64,000 nt of DNA from Pomphorhynchus laevis. Taxonomy: Eukaryota > Acanthocephala > Palaeacanthocephala > Echinorhynchida > Pomphorhynchidae. The notes below the pieces were generated by a model. The model was not told the DNA's origin. It was given only the letters and a program-made list of their open reading frames with translations, and did no database searches. The position numbers and the translations under genes were made by a program. Position 1 is the first letter of the stretch, and the number at the start of each line of letters is the position of its first letter. Shown in pieces: positions 32,665-44,200 of the stretch. Location: NCBI GenBank assembly GCA_012934845.2, contig WNNJ02001055.1, positions 62,001 to 126,000 of the forward strand, in the 5' to 3' direction.

Positions 32665-33120
32665 TTCTGAAGAAAACGGGCTTGCATTTGAAGAGTGTCA
32701 ATTATCTATGAAGAAGATTTAGACTGTAACTGTATCATTGTATTTATTCTATTTATTTATCCTGCATGTTATTTATTATTAATAAAATCTATTAATTAAT
32801 TAATTAAATAATCGTTTTCATGTTTAATTTTCCTTGGTTCCTTAAATTAAAATTTGCTAAATTCAAGGAAATTTATAACTAAAATATTTTCAATAACGAT
32901 TTATGTTACTATCATAATTTTGTCATCGTAAATATCTAGGGTCATAATCGATAAATATATTTTTTTGATCGTAATTATTGATCATTGCGAGATAATTTAT
33001 AAAACCTTCTACCAACGGTCACCGCCTAAAATAAAACACTGACGGCCTTTTAACCATTCTATTACATGTAATAATTAAATGGTCGGCATGCAAATAATCG
33101 TCAACAATATTATTATCACA

Positions 33121-33288
33121 TCAAAAATCAGATCAGATAACTGAGTCTACGTATTTTATAATGTGTGTAAATTAAAAATAAAGATAAATAATTATAAATA
33201 ATAAATAATGACATACGATTTTATATAATTTACATTTATGTAAAGATACAATTTAAAATGAAAATCAAGTTTTATAAATTGACTTATA
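33121..33288 (+). repeat. R repeat copy 3, left half
   Basis: Begins CAGATAACTGAGTCTACGTA and runs to the TA target of the Tc1/mariner insertion. The right half continues at 34568. Confidence 0.85.
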
Positions 33289-34567
33289 CAGCCCTTTTCA
33301 TTTTTATAGTCACCTTTTTTCATTTTTATAGTCACTTTTTTCATTTTTATAGTCACCTTTTTTCATTTTTATAGTCACCTTTTTTTATTTTTATAGTCCC
33401 CCTGTTTTATTAATATTTTTTTCAGACCCTTAAAAATGAATTTCTTTTTTGATGTAAGTAATGAAAATAATACCGATAATAATGGTATTGGAAGCGATTA
33501 TAATAACGATGGCTTACGTAAAAAAGACAGACTATTAATAGACGTTTAGTAGAGCTTTTTCTAGGATTACTAAATAACAGAATGTCTTTTAAAGAAATGG
33601 TTCCCATACTCAATGTATCCTCAAGAACTATAAAAAGACTTTACGAAAGATACACCGAAGGTGAGTTTGTTGATATGTCTACATTTAGATCTGGCCCTGA
33701 AAAGAAAATCAATACATTAAAAGATTTTTCTTTTGAGAAAAATATTATTGTTTCAGAAATTAGTCTTAATCCATGTGTTAGCCTAAAATCACTTTGCGAA
33801 AAATTAAAACATAATAATGTATGTGGCTCATATTCAGTGCCAACAGTGCCGATAAATAGAAACAGCAATTCTAACAAAGACATAAGAGCTCAATATGGTA
33901 CAGCATTTTCTAATATACATGATGATCAATTGATATTTTTAGATGAGACTGGTTTTACTCTACATTCTAATCAAAGAATGGGATATTCACCTATCAATAC
34001 AAAGTGTTTTATCAATGTTCCAAATTCAAAGGGCACGAATATTTCAGTTCTATGTGCTATTAATAATACATGTATTGTAGGCTACCAAATAAAAAGCGGA
34101 AGTTTTAAGTCTTTAGATATTCTTAATTTTGTTGAGATTAAACTACCTATTTTGACACAAGATAATAGGAAGTATATAATAATGGACAATGCACCAATCC
34201 ATAAGACAGCAGAGGTGAGGGAGTCGTTTTGTAGAAGAAACTATATCTTAAAACTTTTACCTCCGTATTCACCTCAACTCAATCCGATAGAAGAGTTTTT
34301 ATCATGCTTAAAGTCTAGGGTGAAACAAAGAGAAGGTGCTGCTAATAGGGATGTTCTTATACATACGATTGAAGATATTCTAACTAATGATATATTTATA
34401 ATGGAGGTTTTTTTTAACCATATACGTACATGGATAGAAAAAGCTATTGTTCGTACTGATTTTATTTAATTAGAATAAAATTTTATATTTTTCTTTTATT
34501 TATTTTTTAACTTTTTATTAGTAACTATAAAAAATGAAAAAGGTGACTATAAAATTGAAAAGGACTG
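33289..34567 (+). mobile_element. Tc1/mariner-superfamily DNA transposon
   Basis: Inserted at a TA dinucleotide (33287-33288 and 34568-34569). The terminal inverted repeats are CAGCCCTTTTCATTTTTATA on the left and the complement of ATTGAAAAGGACTG on the right. The left end carries about five tandem copies of TTTTTCATTTTTATAGTCACC and the right end two. It is about 1.28 kb with a single transposase gene, nested in R copy 3. It is structurally complete and looks young; one frameshift near the start of the transposase is suspected. Confidence 0.93.
33582..34469 (+). CDS. Tc1/mariner transposase (DD34E)
   Basis: The 295-codon frame starts within the helix-turn-helix (MSFKEMVPILNVSSRTIKRL) and continues into the catalytic domain with FLDETGF (first Asp), IIMDNAPIH (second Asp) and YSPQLNPIEEF (Glu), spaced D-34-E. 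The natural start is probably ATG 33436 (MNFFFDVSNENN); that frame meets this one after a single-base change at the A-run near 33518, giving about 340 residues in all. The enzyme cuts and pastes the element through its inverted repeats. All three catalytic residues are present. Confidence 0.9.
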   Translation: MSFKEMVPILNVSSRTIKRLYERYTEGEFVDMSTFRSGPEKKINTLKDFSFEKNIIVSEISLNPCVSLKSLCEKLKHNNVCGSYSVPTVPINRNSNSNKDIRAQYGTAFSNIHDDQLIFLDETGFTLHSNQRMGYSPINTKCFINVPNSKGTNISVLCAINNTCIVGYQIKSGSFKSLDILNFVEIKLPILTQDNRKYIIMDNAPIHKTAEVRESFCRRNYILKLLPPYSPQLNPIEEFLSCLKSRVKQREGAANRDVLIHTIEDILTNDIFIMEVFFNHIRTWIEKAIVRTDFI

Positions 34568-34685
34568 TAAATAATATACGATGTATAAGACATATAAGTC
34601 ATTAGGAGGAACTGCTATGTTATCAGATTTCAGTTGCTATTCCTCTATAATTAAAGACCGAATTCCTCTAGGATTAAAAGAATTG
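34568..34685 (+). repeat. R repeat copy 3, right half
   Basis: Continues from 33288 with GGAGGAACTGCTATGTTATC. The GC-rich core is decayed: the first pairing arm is kept, the others are not. Confidence 0.75.
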
Positions 34686-34689
34686 TTAA

Positions 34690-35003
34690 AGTCACCGTAA
34701 ATAATTAGAAATAAATCAATTTCAACAGAGATAATTATAAAACAGCCGACTACATATTAATAAAAGCGAGGATTACCATTTTTAAATCATAAATGTTTGT
34801 TCTGAATCGTGTGTATTTGATTTGCATTTTTTTAAACGCGCATGACATAATTATTTAAAAATTTGATTATATGTATGTTAGAAGGTTGCTGCTAAGATAA
34901 CAAACAAATTAGATGGGTACTAATAAAGAAAGGAAAATAACAGAACGTATTTAATAAAAATTAAAGTAAATGGAATCGTTTTTCAAATGTAAATAATGTT
35001 GCA
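34690..35003. other. AT-rich stretch 3' of PNKP
   Basis: No feature recognised; it should contain the PNKP 3' UTR and polyadenylation site. Confidence 0.45.
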
Positions 35004-35248
35004 TCAAGTCCACATTCCAAACTGATTATTATTTTGGTCTTTATCAAATCGGGAATTAAATGGAACCACTGTAACCTCATCTAATTCAGTTTCTGCATCT
35101 GTACATGGCATTTCAAATGAAGACTTGTAGATATTGTAGACAATCTGAGATATTTTTGTTTTCGATTTACCTTGCAAAAATCTAAGCGAATTTAAATGCT
35201 TGCAGATTTCAATATCAGTGCTCATTACAAAGCATCGAACAGTGCAGT
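35004..35248 (-). CDS. PNKP: PNKP last exon
   Basis: Reads [20 protein letters not shown] (human RCFLFTATLEQARHNNRF), [14 protein letters not shown], and an acidic end [10 protein letters not shown]; stops at 35004. The usual C-terminal end after PF is shortened or divergent. Confidence 0.95.
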
Positions 35249-38200
35249 CTATATATAATAAAATCAAAAGTTAAAATTAAAATTCTTGAAAATATTGAAC
35301 CTTTCAGTTCATCAACCAAACGGGTATATTCGCGTCTTGCTTTCCGTGACGGATTGGTATTGTCAATTACAACAGACTTGCCTTTATCCAGACTTGCTTT
35401 GCATAGCTAAAGAATTTTAAACGATGACACTATGCATAAAAAATAGAACTTTAATAAATTAAATTCATTATAAATACAATATTTTAAAACGTAAAGAAAT
35501 TAAATAATCAGTAAATCAACAAATAAATTTTTGCCTTGCATTTCAATTAAACTTTCCGTTAGCATTGACTAATATAGCATTGACAGAAAGCATAAAAACA
35601 TCATATTATAAAAAGAATTTAATAGATGCGCTCATTTTCAAAATAAAAACATCATTAATACATAATACAATGTATTAAAACATACAAAATCTAAAAACAG
35701 AAACAAATAACACGATCCATTTAAATATAATAACAGCAAAACTAGTAGAAAAGAAATTGAACACAAACAAATTAGATCAGTTAACTGAGTCTACGCATTT
35801 CTACATAAGTGAACATAAATGTAAAGTCTACATAAATGTAAAGATATAAATTTCCAAATATTAGAATTTTCTATAATTCAGCTTTTTATATCCCAGAATT
35901 TAATATGTACCAATAAATAATATATTCAGATTTTGAATTAAGATTGGAAGTTATTATGATGAACTGATATGTCCTGAGGTTTCTGCCTCGATTCCTTAAG
36001 ACGACAGAGCATAAGTGCCAAATAAGCGTAATTTTCTGTTCGTAATTTTCTAGCGTAATTTTCTGTTATAACACAGAGCATATTATTTAGTGTTCATCCC
36101 AAAACATTTAATTTAAGAGTTTAAATTTATTTTTAATAATATTTTGATGATTTATATATTTCTGTTAGAATTACATTCGTGTGCCATGTAATCTGTTTTT
36201 TAGGTATTATTAATTATCCACACGAGTAACAATTTCTGTTAAAGTAAATTATAACAACGTTTCGGTCAATGACAGTGACCCCTTTCAAGTAAAAGTTTTC
36301 AAAACACAAATCGCCCTATATCTCCTAAGTGCGGAAGAATATGAAGATGTTTTCTTAGTCCATAGTATCGCTAGGAATTTTTAAATTATAATTTATTTCC
36401 ATGCATCCTATAATCACTGCCGTTGATGTGCATATACTCAAAAATCAACCGTCTATAATAATTTAGTTCTTTTGCAAGAATTTTGATATCATCGATTTTA
36501 ATATTGTGCCCTTTAATTATGCATCGCTGATTTATCGACCACTGGTAAACATGGACTGCTGTTTCTTCAGACTCGACACTACTTTCTGTGTCCATTAAAT
36601 TTATTGTATTTGTAGCTATGATGAGACTTATAACAGTCTCATTAGTCAAAAAATTACAATTGAATTCGATTCACTCATTCAGTAAATTTCGCAGGACGCA
36701 GCCAACCCCATGCGGGAACATGCAGACCGCGAAACGTATGTTTGACCCATCTGCTATAGAATTAACACTATAAAATGAACAGTATAGAACTAACTCTACA
36801 GAATGGACACTATAGAGTGAACACTATACAATAAGAACTGTATAATGAAAATGCAGGATGTCGATGTAAACACATAAATTACATTTGGTGCATGTTTCTC
36901 ATTCGGCGTTTTTTTGTCCCATAGTGACTAATTGAACTTCAGTAAAAATACCTTTGGACAGTAAATTACAAAGTTATAGTAAATATGTGCTAAAGTTAAA
37001 AATATAACATTAAATTTCTAGATTTGTTACCGACTGTTAATTTACTGAATTATTATATCAAATTAGTGATTAATCTATTATATTACATATTACATTAATT
37101 TATTAATTAAATTTAATAATATTGTAATACATGTTCGGCACTCTGCATCCAGCATTAATAAAAATGTTGTACCAAATTATCGGCAAACATAGATGAAATC
37201 AATACCTGTAAATGATGATTGCAACAAATACTAAATTTAAATTCAAATGGTTGCAAACATTTATGCATACTGTAAACCCGGAGATCAATTTTATCACATT
37301 TTCGACCCCCACCCATTTATGTATCCAAATATGATTTAAAGACGTACGTGTCCTGATAATCTTTAGATAACCCTTTTTGGAATCAGAAATGCAATGATTT
37401 ATTTTTAGGTTCTCTTCGTTTTTTCTATTGATCTATCAAAGTTCTCGTTGCCCACCATATGGTACTAGGGTAAATGTAAATAAAAAATATCCTATTGCTT
37501 TTTTCTATTTCAAAAAAGATACAACGAAGGCGTTGTCATCCGATTAAAACTGATATTCTTTATTTCAATGGATACTTTTCGTATGAACGCTCTTGGACCC
37601 TTACAAAAGCACAGTTTTGCCTGTGGTCCGCTGGGAATCACGGTTTTAAATGATACTGTCAGCATGCAAATAATTTTTAATATTAATATTAAAAATATTA
37701 TAAATTTATAATTTTTTAATATTTAATTTTTAATATTTTCAATTAATTTGAAAATGTACATAATTACTTGTTATTTATAGGAATTTAAAATAAATTACGT
37801 TTGCAATAGCAGCAATTTTATCAATGATTGTTCTATAAAGTTTTCTTTATATGTTGTCAACAAGTATTTTAGGTACTATAATGTAATATAATTCAAATAA
37901 AAAACATCATTTTAATAATATGATTGAGTGTACATTAAAATTGCTTATTTCAATCGAACTTTCCATAAATCGAACTTTCCATATATTAAATTGGGAGATT
38001 AAATTGAAATAGTTGCAATTTAATAATTAATTGACGGCTAACTATCCCCGAGAATATAAGAGACTGCATTTGTTATTTTGATATTTCGATTGTTCTTTGC
38101 AGTCCTTTTCAAAATAGAGGTAATAGTTTGTTCAGAAGGGCCCTGACGATATACAGAAATAGGGAATATACACAGAAAGAGAATTAATCGCATGTTAAGG

Positions 38201-41200
38201 AAATGCCAATATCCTGAATGTGCGATTAAAACATATCAAAAATCGTGATTAAAGCAATACAACTCCGCTAAGAACGTTGATAGCACAAGAAGATATTGCG
38301 CACATAAAATCAAGGTTCATTAATAATAATGCAAAGAGACTATTAAAGTCGAAATATCAAAATATTAAATTCAGTTCTTATATTCTTGGTAATGATTCGC
38401 AGTCAATTAGTTACTTTTGACCCGAAAGCAATTCTACATATAAAAATATGATTTTAAAAATTTTTAATTTAACGATGACAGAGCGTTCAAAGGATTCTAA
38501 AAAAAACAAATTTTCCTGACAATGAAGCAAAGCAAGTAAGTAAAGATTTAAGTGTTCTCGGAACTATTCTGGAGGGGAAACTTCTTCCAGTAGTAAAGCC
38601 TGTCAATCTAGTAATTATAAAGCTGCTAGATCCCCTTGAAAGAAATAACCTGTTTAATATCTTGTTGAGAGAATTTGCGAACCAATACAAAAAAAAGAAT
38701 TTTATTTGACACAATAAAATATTACGAGGCGGAAATCAAAATTTCCTTCACGACGCCTGATTTGGCTAATTCCAATATAGACTATTTCAAAGGTAAACAC
38801 CTGGATTTAGCTTCAATCTAATCTAGACATATTCTCGCATCATTGAAAATTAATAACACACCGGCCTTTATCTCGGATTAAGATATAGCCAATCTAGAAA
38901 GTGAATACAAAATATCAAACTTAGGCTTCATTAAAAATAATAAAGGCTTCCCCATTCCGGTTGCGTTTTGTAACGCCCCAGTAGATGTAGCTCAGAGTCT
39001 AACGATTTCACCCTGTAAGTCCTTTATGGGATACAACCTCAAATTCTCCATAATGAAGACTGACGCATTAACCTACTTCCACTGCAACAATTGCCACAAG
39101 TGAAGGCATTGGTCCGGGGGTGCTCCTTGCCTCATAAATGCAGGGTATGCGGATCATCTACTACTAATCCAAATAAATCTGAGAGTAAACCTTGCTGATC
39201 TAACTGCTGAGGTGAGCACACCGCATGGTCGAAGAAATGCTCATTCTTCACGAACTACCAAAAGTGCCATAGGTATGCAAAGTCTAAACCTGATAGTTTT
39301 GCGGCAGCTGTCTCGACTGTTAAAAAAGAATACAGAATATATGATGTAGCAATACTAAAGTTCTTAGAAGAGAAACATAAAGAATCTACGGTTTGCTTAG
39401 AGAACCTGGTTAAGAATATTGTCGGTCAATTGGCGGAGTCCTTCAGGTCTCGTCCAGTCGGGAATCCGAACATTAAAATGACTCCATCCAAGTTCAAGAC
39501 ACTAAACGGTCCAATGCAGTCTATTGCACCTAAGAAATTAGTCTGCAAGGACCTGCTTTGGGCAATTACTACTTAAGGATATGAAAAAAAACGCCCATGG
39601 GCAAGTGACTTCACCTGTTGGTACAGAGGTGGGAAAGGAAATATTTCCGCCTCTGGTTCTGACTAGGTGAAGGGCGTCTAACTCTGCTCACATTAACGCA
39701 ATGGGAAGTACTCTAGAGCCTTTTTAACTGAATATTCTTCAGTGGAATTCTAGAGGTGCTTATGCCCTTATGCTTATATATGGTAGCGATACAGATGTAA
39801 TAGACCTTCAGGAGACGCGGTATATCCGTATACCCAGGACATTACTCGATTTATCCCTAAACATATATACTCACACTTTACTCTTTACATAACACATCCA
39901 CACTCCTATTCTTCTCAAGGTCTTCTAACCCTAGTTAAATGCTCCTTAAGATCCTCCCTCTTATTAAACTACTCGTGTCCAACATGTCTAGTTTAGTTAT
40001 AGAACGTGTCAAGAACGGTAAATGCATCAGCATAGCCAATGTCTACATCCGGCCGGGGGATATTTAAAGAATCGTGACCTCCTGGACCGAATTTTAAGTA
40101 GCGGCTACGACATGTTACTCGGTGACTTCAACGACAGAACTGGTCGTTGTATTAATGCAGCCCTCCGCAGAGCTAGGAACGACTATATTATATATAAACC
40201 ATCAACCCTCACCTTTCATTGCTCTACAACAAATTCAATCCTCAACATATTACTGCTACATAAAATGTGGTTGTTAAAACCCATCTACACTGAGCAGTCG
40301 CGCCAGCAAATTACCATCTTTCATGACCTAATACGCTGGCAGCTAGAGGAAAATACGTTGCTTAGAAGGAAGTTTCACTTTGATCCTATAAGAGTGACCT
40401 TCTTTCAGGCAGCTATCTAACTTTCCCCCAGATTGGGAATGAGAGCTTGATCGAATTATTCCTAGCAATCATCGCAAGCTACCGGGATCCTTTATACTAT
40501 CTCTAAAGGTCACATTTAAAATCCCACCCTAATAAAATTCAAGGTACTAGTGAAAATGCGACACCTTCTCAATATCTATGCTTCCTTCAGGCAGGTTCTA
40601 TCGAATGAATATTGGGACTCTAGATATAAACTCCAGCTGATTTCAAATCTGTCGCTCATCTCTCTTCTCGAGTTTGTCAGCTTTTGACTGCCGATCAAAG
40701 AAGATAAGTGGCCGTCATAATGCTTTGAGCCTCATCATCCGATGTAGCCCGCATCAATTGTAGCCGACCTATATTTTTACCATAGAAAAAATCGGTTTCA
40801 TGTCCTAAAAACAGCGGCCCATTTCGATTCAAAATTCCCTCATCTCCATCTACGAAAAAGCGCTTGAATCCGCGATTAGTAATGTAGGCGTAACTTAATC
40901 CCACCGAGTTTTCATGGACTTGTCAAAGGGCGCTCGGCCCATTCAGCAATTGATAAAGTGCATCAATTTTGTCAGGACAACTGTCATCAGCTTGCTGTGG
41001 CGGTTTTTCGTGACTTTTCCGCTGCATTTGACTACATCTCCATTCTATTCATTGCCTCCTCTCTCAGGTCTATCGGGTTGCCTGCGAGAATTGTTAACAG
41101 GGTGGAAATATTGCTGCACACCAAGCGATTCTACTATGAAGACGACACTGATGCACGTCAGTTCTTCACTGTTACAGGTGTGCCTCAAGGATCCCCACTT

Positions 41201-44200
41201 TCTCCTATCTTATATCTTGCTAGTTCCATTGTTCTTTTCAAGACTTTAAAACGTGATCAACGTCCCGTGGTATACGCTGATGATACCACAGCCATATTTT
41301 CTGGACGCCGTGCAAATATGTAGTATTGAACATCAGCCATTTCTTTTTAAGAGAAAAGATTTGTTACCCTCATTCAATTTATGTTTAACTCCAAATTAAT
41401 CGCATGTTGTCGTCTTTCATGGCAGCCCTGCTACAAAAAAAGAAGCTTTAGAGACTAGCACTCTATGCACTCTCCTGCATTTTGCAGCCTCAACCAATCC
41501 CCATCATCACGAGTCGAGTAAAATATATGGGATTTACCGTTACGGTGAATTGGTCGGCGAAAGCTGACTGGATAGATTTAAACTTATCCCGAAGAAAGCT
41601 AGGTGGATCTGAAACGAGCCCAGTTTATGTCATTGAACGGGAAAACGCAAGTACTCCTATGGGTACTCGGGCTCTCTTCTCTAGAGAACGTTCCCCAGAG
41701 CAAAGACTAAGGTTTCTCAAACTCCTCATCTCGAGATTACCGACCATCAATAGGTCTTAGGGGTGAGAGACTCCGGCTGGTTCAGTCGGAAAGGGGCGTG
41801 CTGGTACGACCGGGGCTTAGATCCCTTGAATCTAAAACCTAAGGCTTGAATAAGTTGTAGAAAATCGAAGTGAAGTAAAGTCCAAATACGAACAAAGTGA
41901 AAAGAAATAAATACGTTCCTTGATCTGTGTTTTTCTAACTTGTTATGCTTTTCTAGATAGTTAGTGGTTGCTTTATTAAAAAAAAACAAAATTTTATTTA
42001 AAAATACAAAAATGTGTTTGCAATATTTCGATGTAAACTTTTTTATTTTAAGTATCAATAGTCAATTCTTATAATATCCTTAAATTAATAAAAACTTATT
42101 CCAGTAAGTTAATGTAGAATAGAAAAAAATTGAATTTGGGAATATGTTCTAATTGTATATATAATTATATATATTATAGATATTATTATATATTATATAT
42201 AATAATTATATTATATATAATGTCGGATCGCAGAGCGATACGGCATTATAGTTGTTACTAATTATTAGATGGGGGAAATGGACATAACTGGCTATGCTAT
42301 ATACTAGTATATATACATATATAATTGAAAAGGACTAAAAAGTACAGTTGAAATATCAACATAATAAATTCAGCCTCTTATATTCTCGAGAACTGTTCGC
42401 AGTCAATTAGTAGCATTTGACCCAAAAGCGATTCTTCATGATAATTTAATAACTGCAAACGCAATATCGTAATTCGCTTCTTTCTTAATATGCAAGCCGT
42501 GTCTATTGATCATATTATGTTTAAAAATTCTGATTTTTATTCCTTCACCATTATCTCGATATTTCTAAAGAAATGAATGAACATGCGATTATTATGTTTA
42601 GATTACCTTAAAATATAGCTAGTATTCATCCTACTACTATCGTAGTAAGATGTCGAAATAACCTTGTAAGTTAGCAAATTACGCAAAGATGATCTTAAAT
42701 GTTGTAAGACGTGCATTTTTGGTAAATGTATTTGAATGACCTTTTTCAATACAGATATATATATAATTGTATCTTTTCTGTTTTCTTTAATTTTTTAATG
42801 CAAACAGTAAATACTAAACGTATTACAGTAAATATTGAAAGCATTGAAGGTAAAACAAAAAACTTACACTAATGCATTTAGCAGCCACTTTTAATTCATC
42901 ACGATTTATGATGACGTAATTTTCCTTATTTGAAAAGTGCTTGATGCAAAACGTAGACTTTCCAGAAGCAGGTGGACCCACGATAATAACCATTTCTTGA
43001 TGTTCCTATGTGATCACACGATAATAATTTAGTCGACAAAATGAATTGCGACTTCAGCTAAAGTTTATTTATTATAAATAAATCAGATAACAATAAATCA
43101 GATCAGCTAACTGAGTCTACGTATATATTATAATATTATATATAATATAATATATATTATAAAAAATAATACTATATGTTTTTTAAAAACAAAGATAAAT
43201 AATTATAAATAATACATAATTAAAAAAGATTTTGTACATTTAATATTTACATGACGATAAAATTTATAATTTAAATAAAAAATAAAAATTAATTTTAGGA
43301 ATTAATTAATAAATAATAGAAGATGCATCAGAATAAGCATTAGAGGTCATCATGATAAACTGCTATGTTATTAGGTTTCGGTCCCTATTCCTCGACCTAA
43401 CATAGCAGCGGGCCAAATACATGCCAATGACGTATTTTCTTTGATCAAATTTGATTATCTAGTGCATATTATTCTAATACAAAACAAATTCTTCATTGGT
43501 CGGTTTCATATTTGCCTCGTGTGATTATTTCAATCCTATCAGCATCACTGTACACTATACAATCAGAGTGGGTGGAGCTCATCAACAGTCAGCCCACACC
43601 TACATTTTGTGTTTCGGTCATGTTTCTGTTTCTGCTGATCTCCTTGTCTCCGAAATGCTGGTTTTTATTTGGCTTAAATACCAAATTACACATTTAATGT
43701 GTTCTATATTTGGTGTGGGCGGTAACTATTATTCCCAATTTGAATCTATCACATACCGAATTTTATTATTAGTTTTTTATACGAAATGTTCACCAGACAG
43801 TAAACCATAAGCTGTATTTTTACTATTGTGAATATTGCTTACACAAGACGTTATTCTTCATTGGTCGGTTTCGTATTTTCCTCGTGTGTTTCTTTCAATC
43901 CTATCAGCATCACTGTACACTACAATCAGAGTGGGTTGACCTTATCCGCAGCGAGGCCACGCCTACATTTCGTGTTTCATTCCTATTTATGTTTATACTG
44001 ATCTCTCTTTTTTTAAATAAAAATAAAAAAACGAATAATAAAATTCGATGTGTGATGGGTTTGAATTCCACACCAAATATAGAACAAATTAAATGTGTAA
44101 TTTGGTATTTAAGTCAAATAAAAACCAGCATTTCGGAGACAAGGAGATCAGTAGAAACAGAAACAGACCGAAACACGAAATGTAGACGGGGACTGACTGC

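Larger units (their letters stand above)
29077..32802 (+). mobile_element. LINE family copy B (near full length, degraded)
   Basis: Flanked by an 18-bp direct repeat ATTAAATAATCGTTTTCA (29059-29076 and 32803-32820). It has ORF1, ORF2 and a 3' end AATAAAATCT followed by an (ATTA)n tail. ORF2 has an internal deletion of about 170 bp with a small duplicated patch near 30945-30985, and several frameshifts. The long, perfect target duplication suggests it is younger than copy C. Confidence 0.92.
28931..32845. repeat. Palindromic element split by LINE copy B
   Basis: The left part 28931-29076 starts GGAACCAAG and holds CCGCCATCATCAG with, after a short loop, CTGATGATGGC. The right arm resumes after LINE B and ends CCTTGGTTCC at 32845. 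Removing the LINE and one target duplication gives a palindrome of about 165 bp. On the plus strand CTGATGA, a short stem and GAAATATT appear (29033-29060), a hammerhead-like order shared with other Penelope-type palindromes here. Confidence 0.7.
38474..41990 (+). mobile_element. LINE family copy C (full layout, heavily decayed)
   Basis: Runs from ATGACAGAGCGTTCAAAG, equivalent to the ORF1 start of copy D, to a short AT-rich 3' end near 41990. ORF1 and ORF2 are recognisable throughout but carry many stops and frameshifts, so it is the oldest of the family here. No target duplication could be recognised. Antisense in a PNKP intron. Confidence 0.88.
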
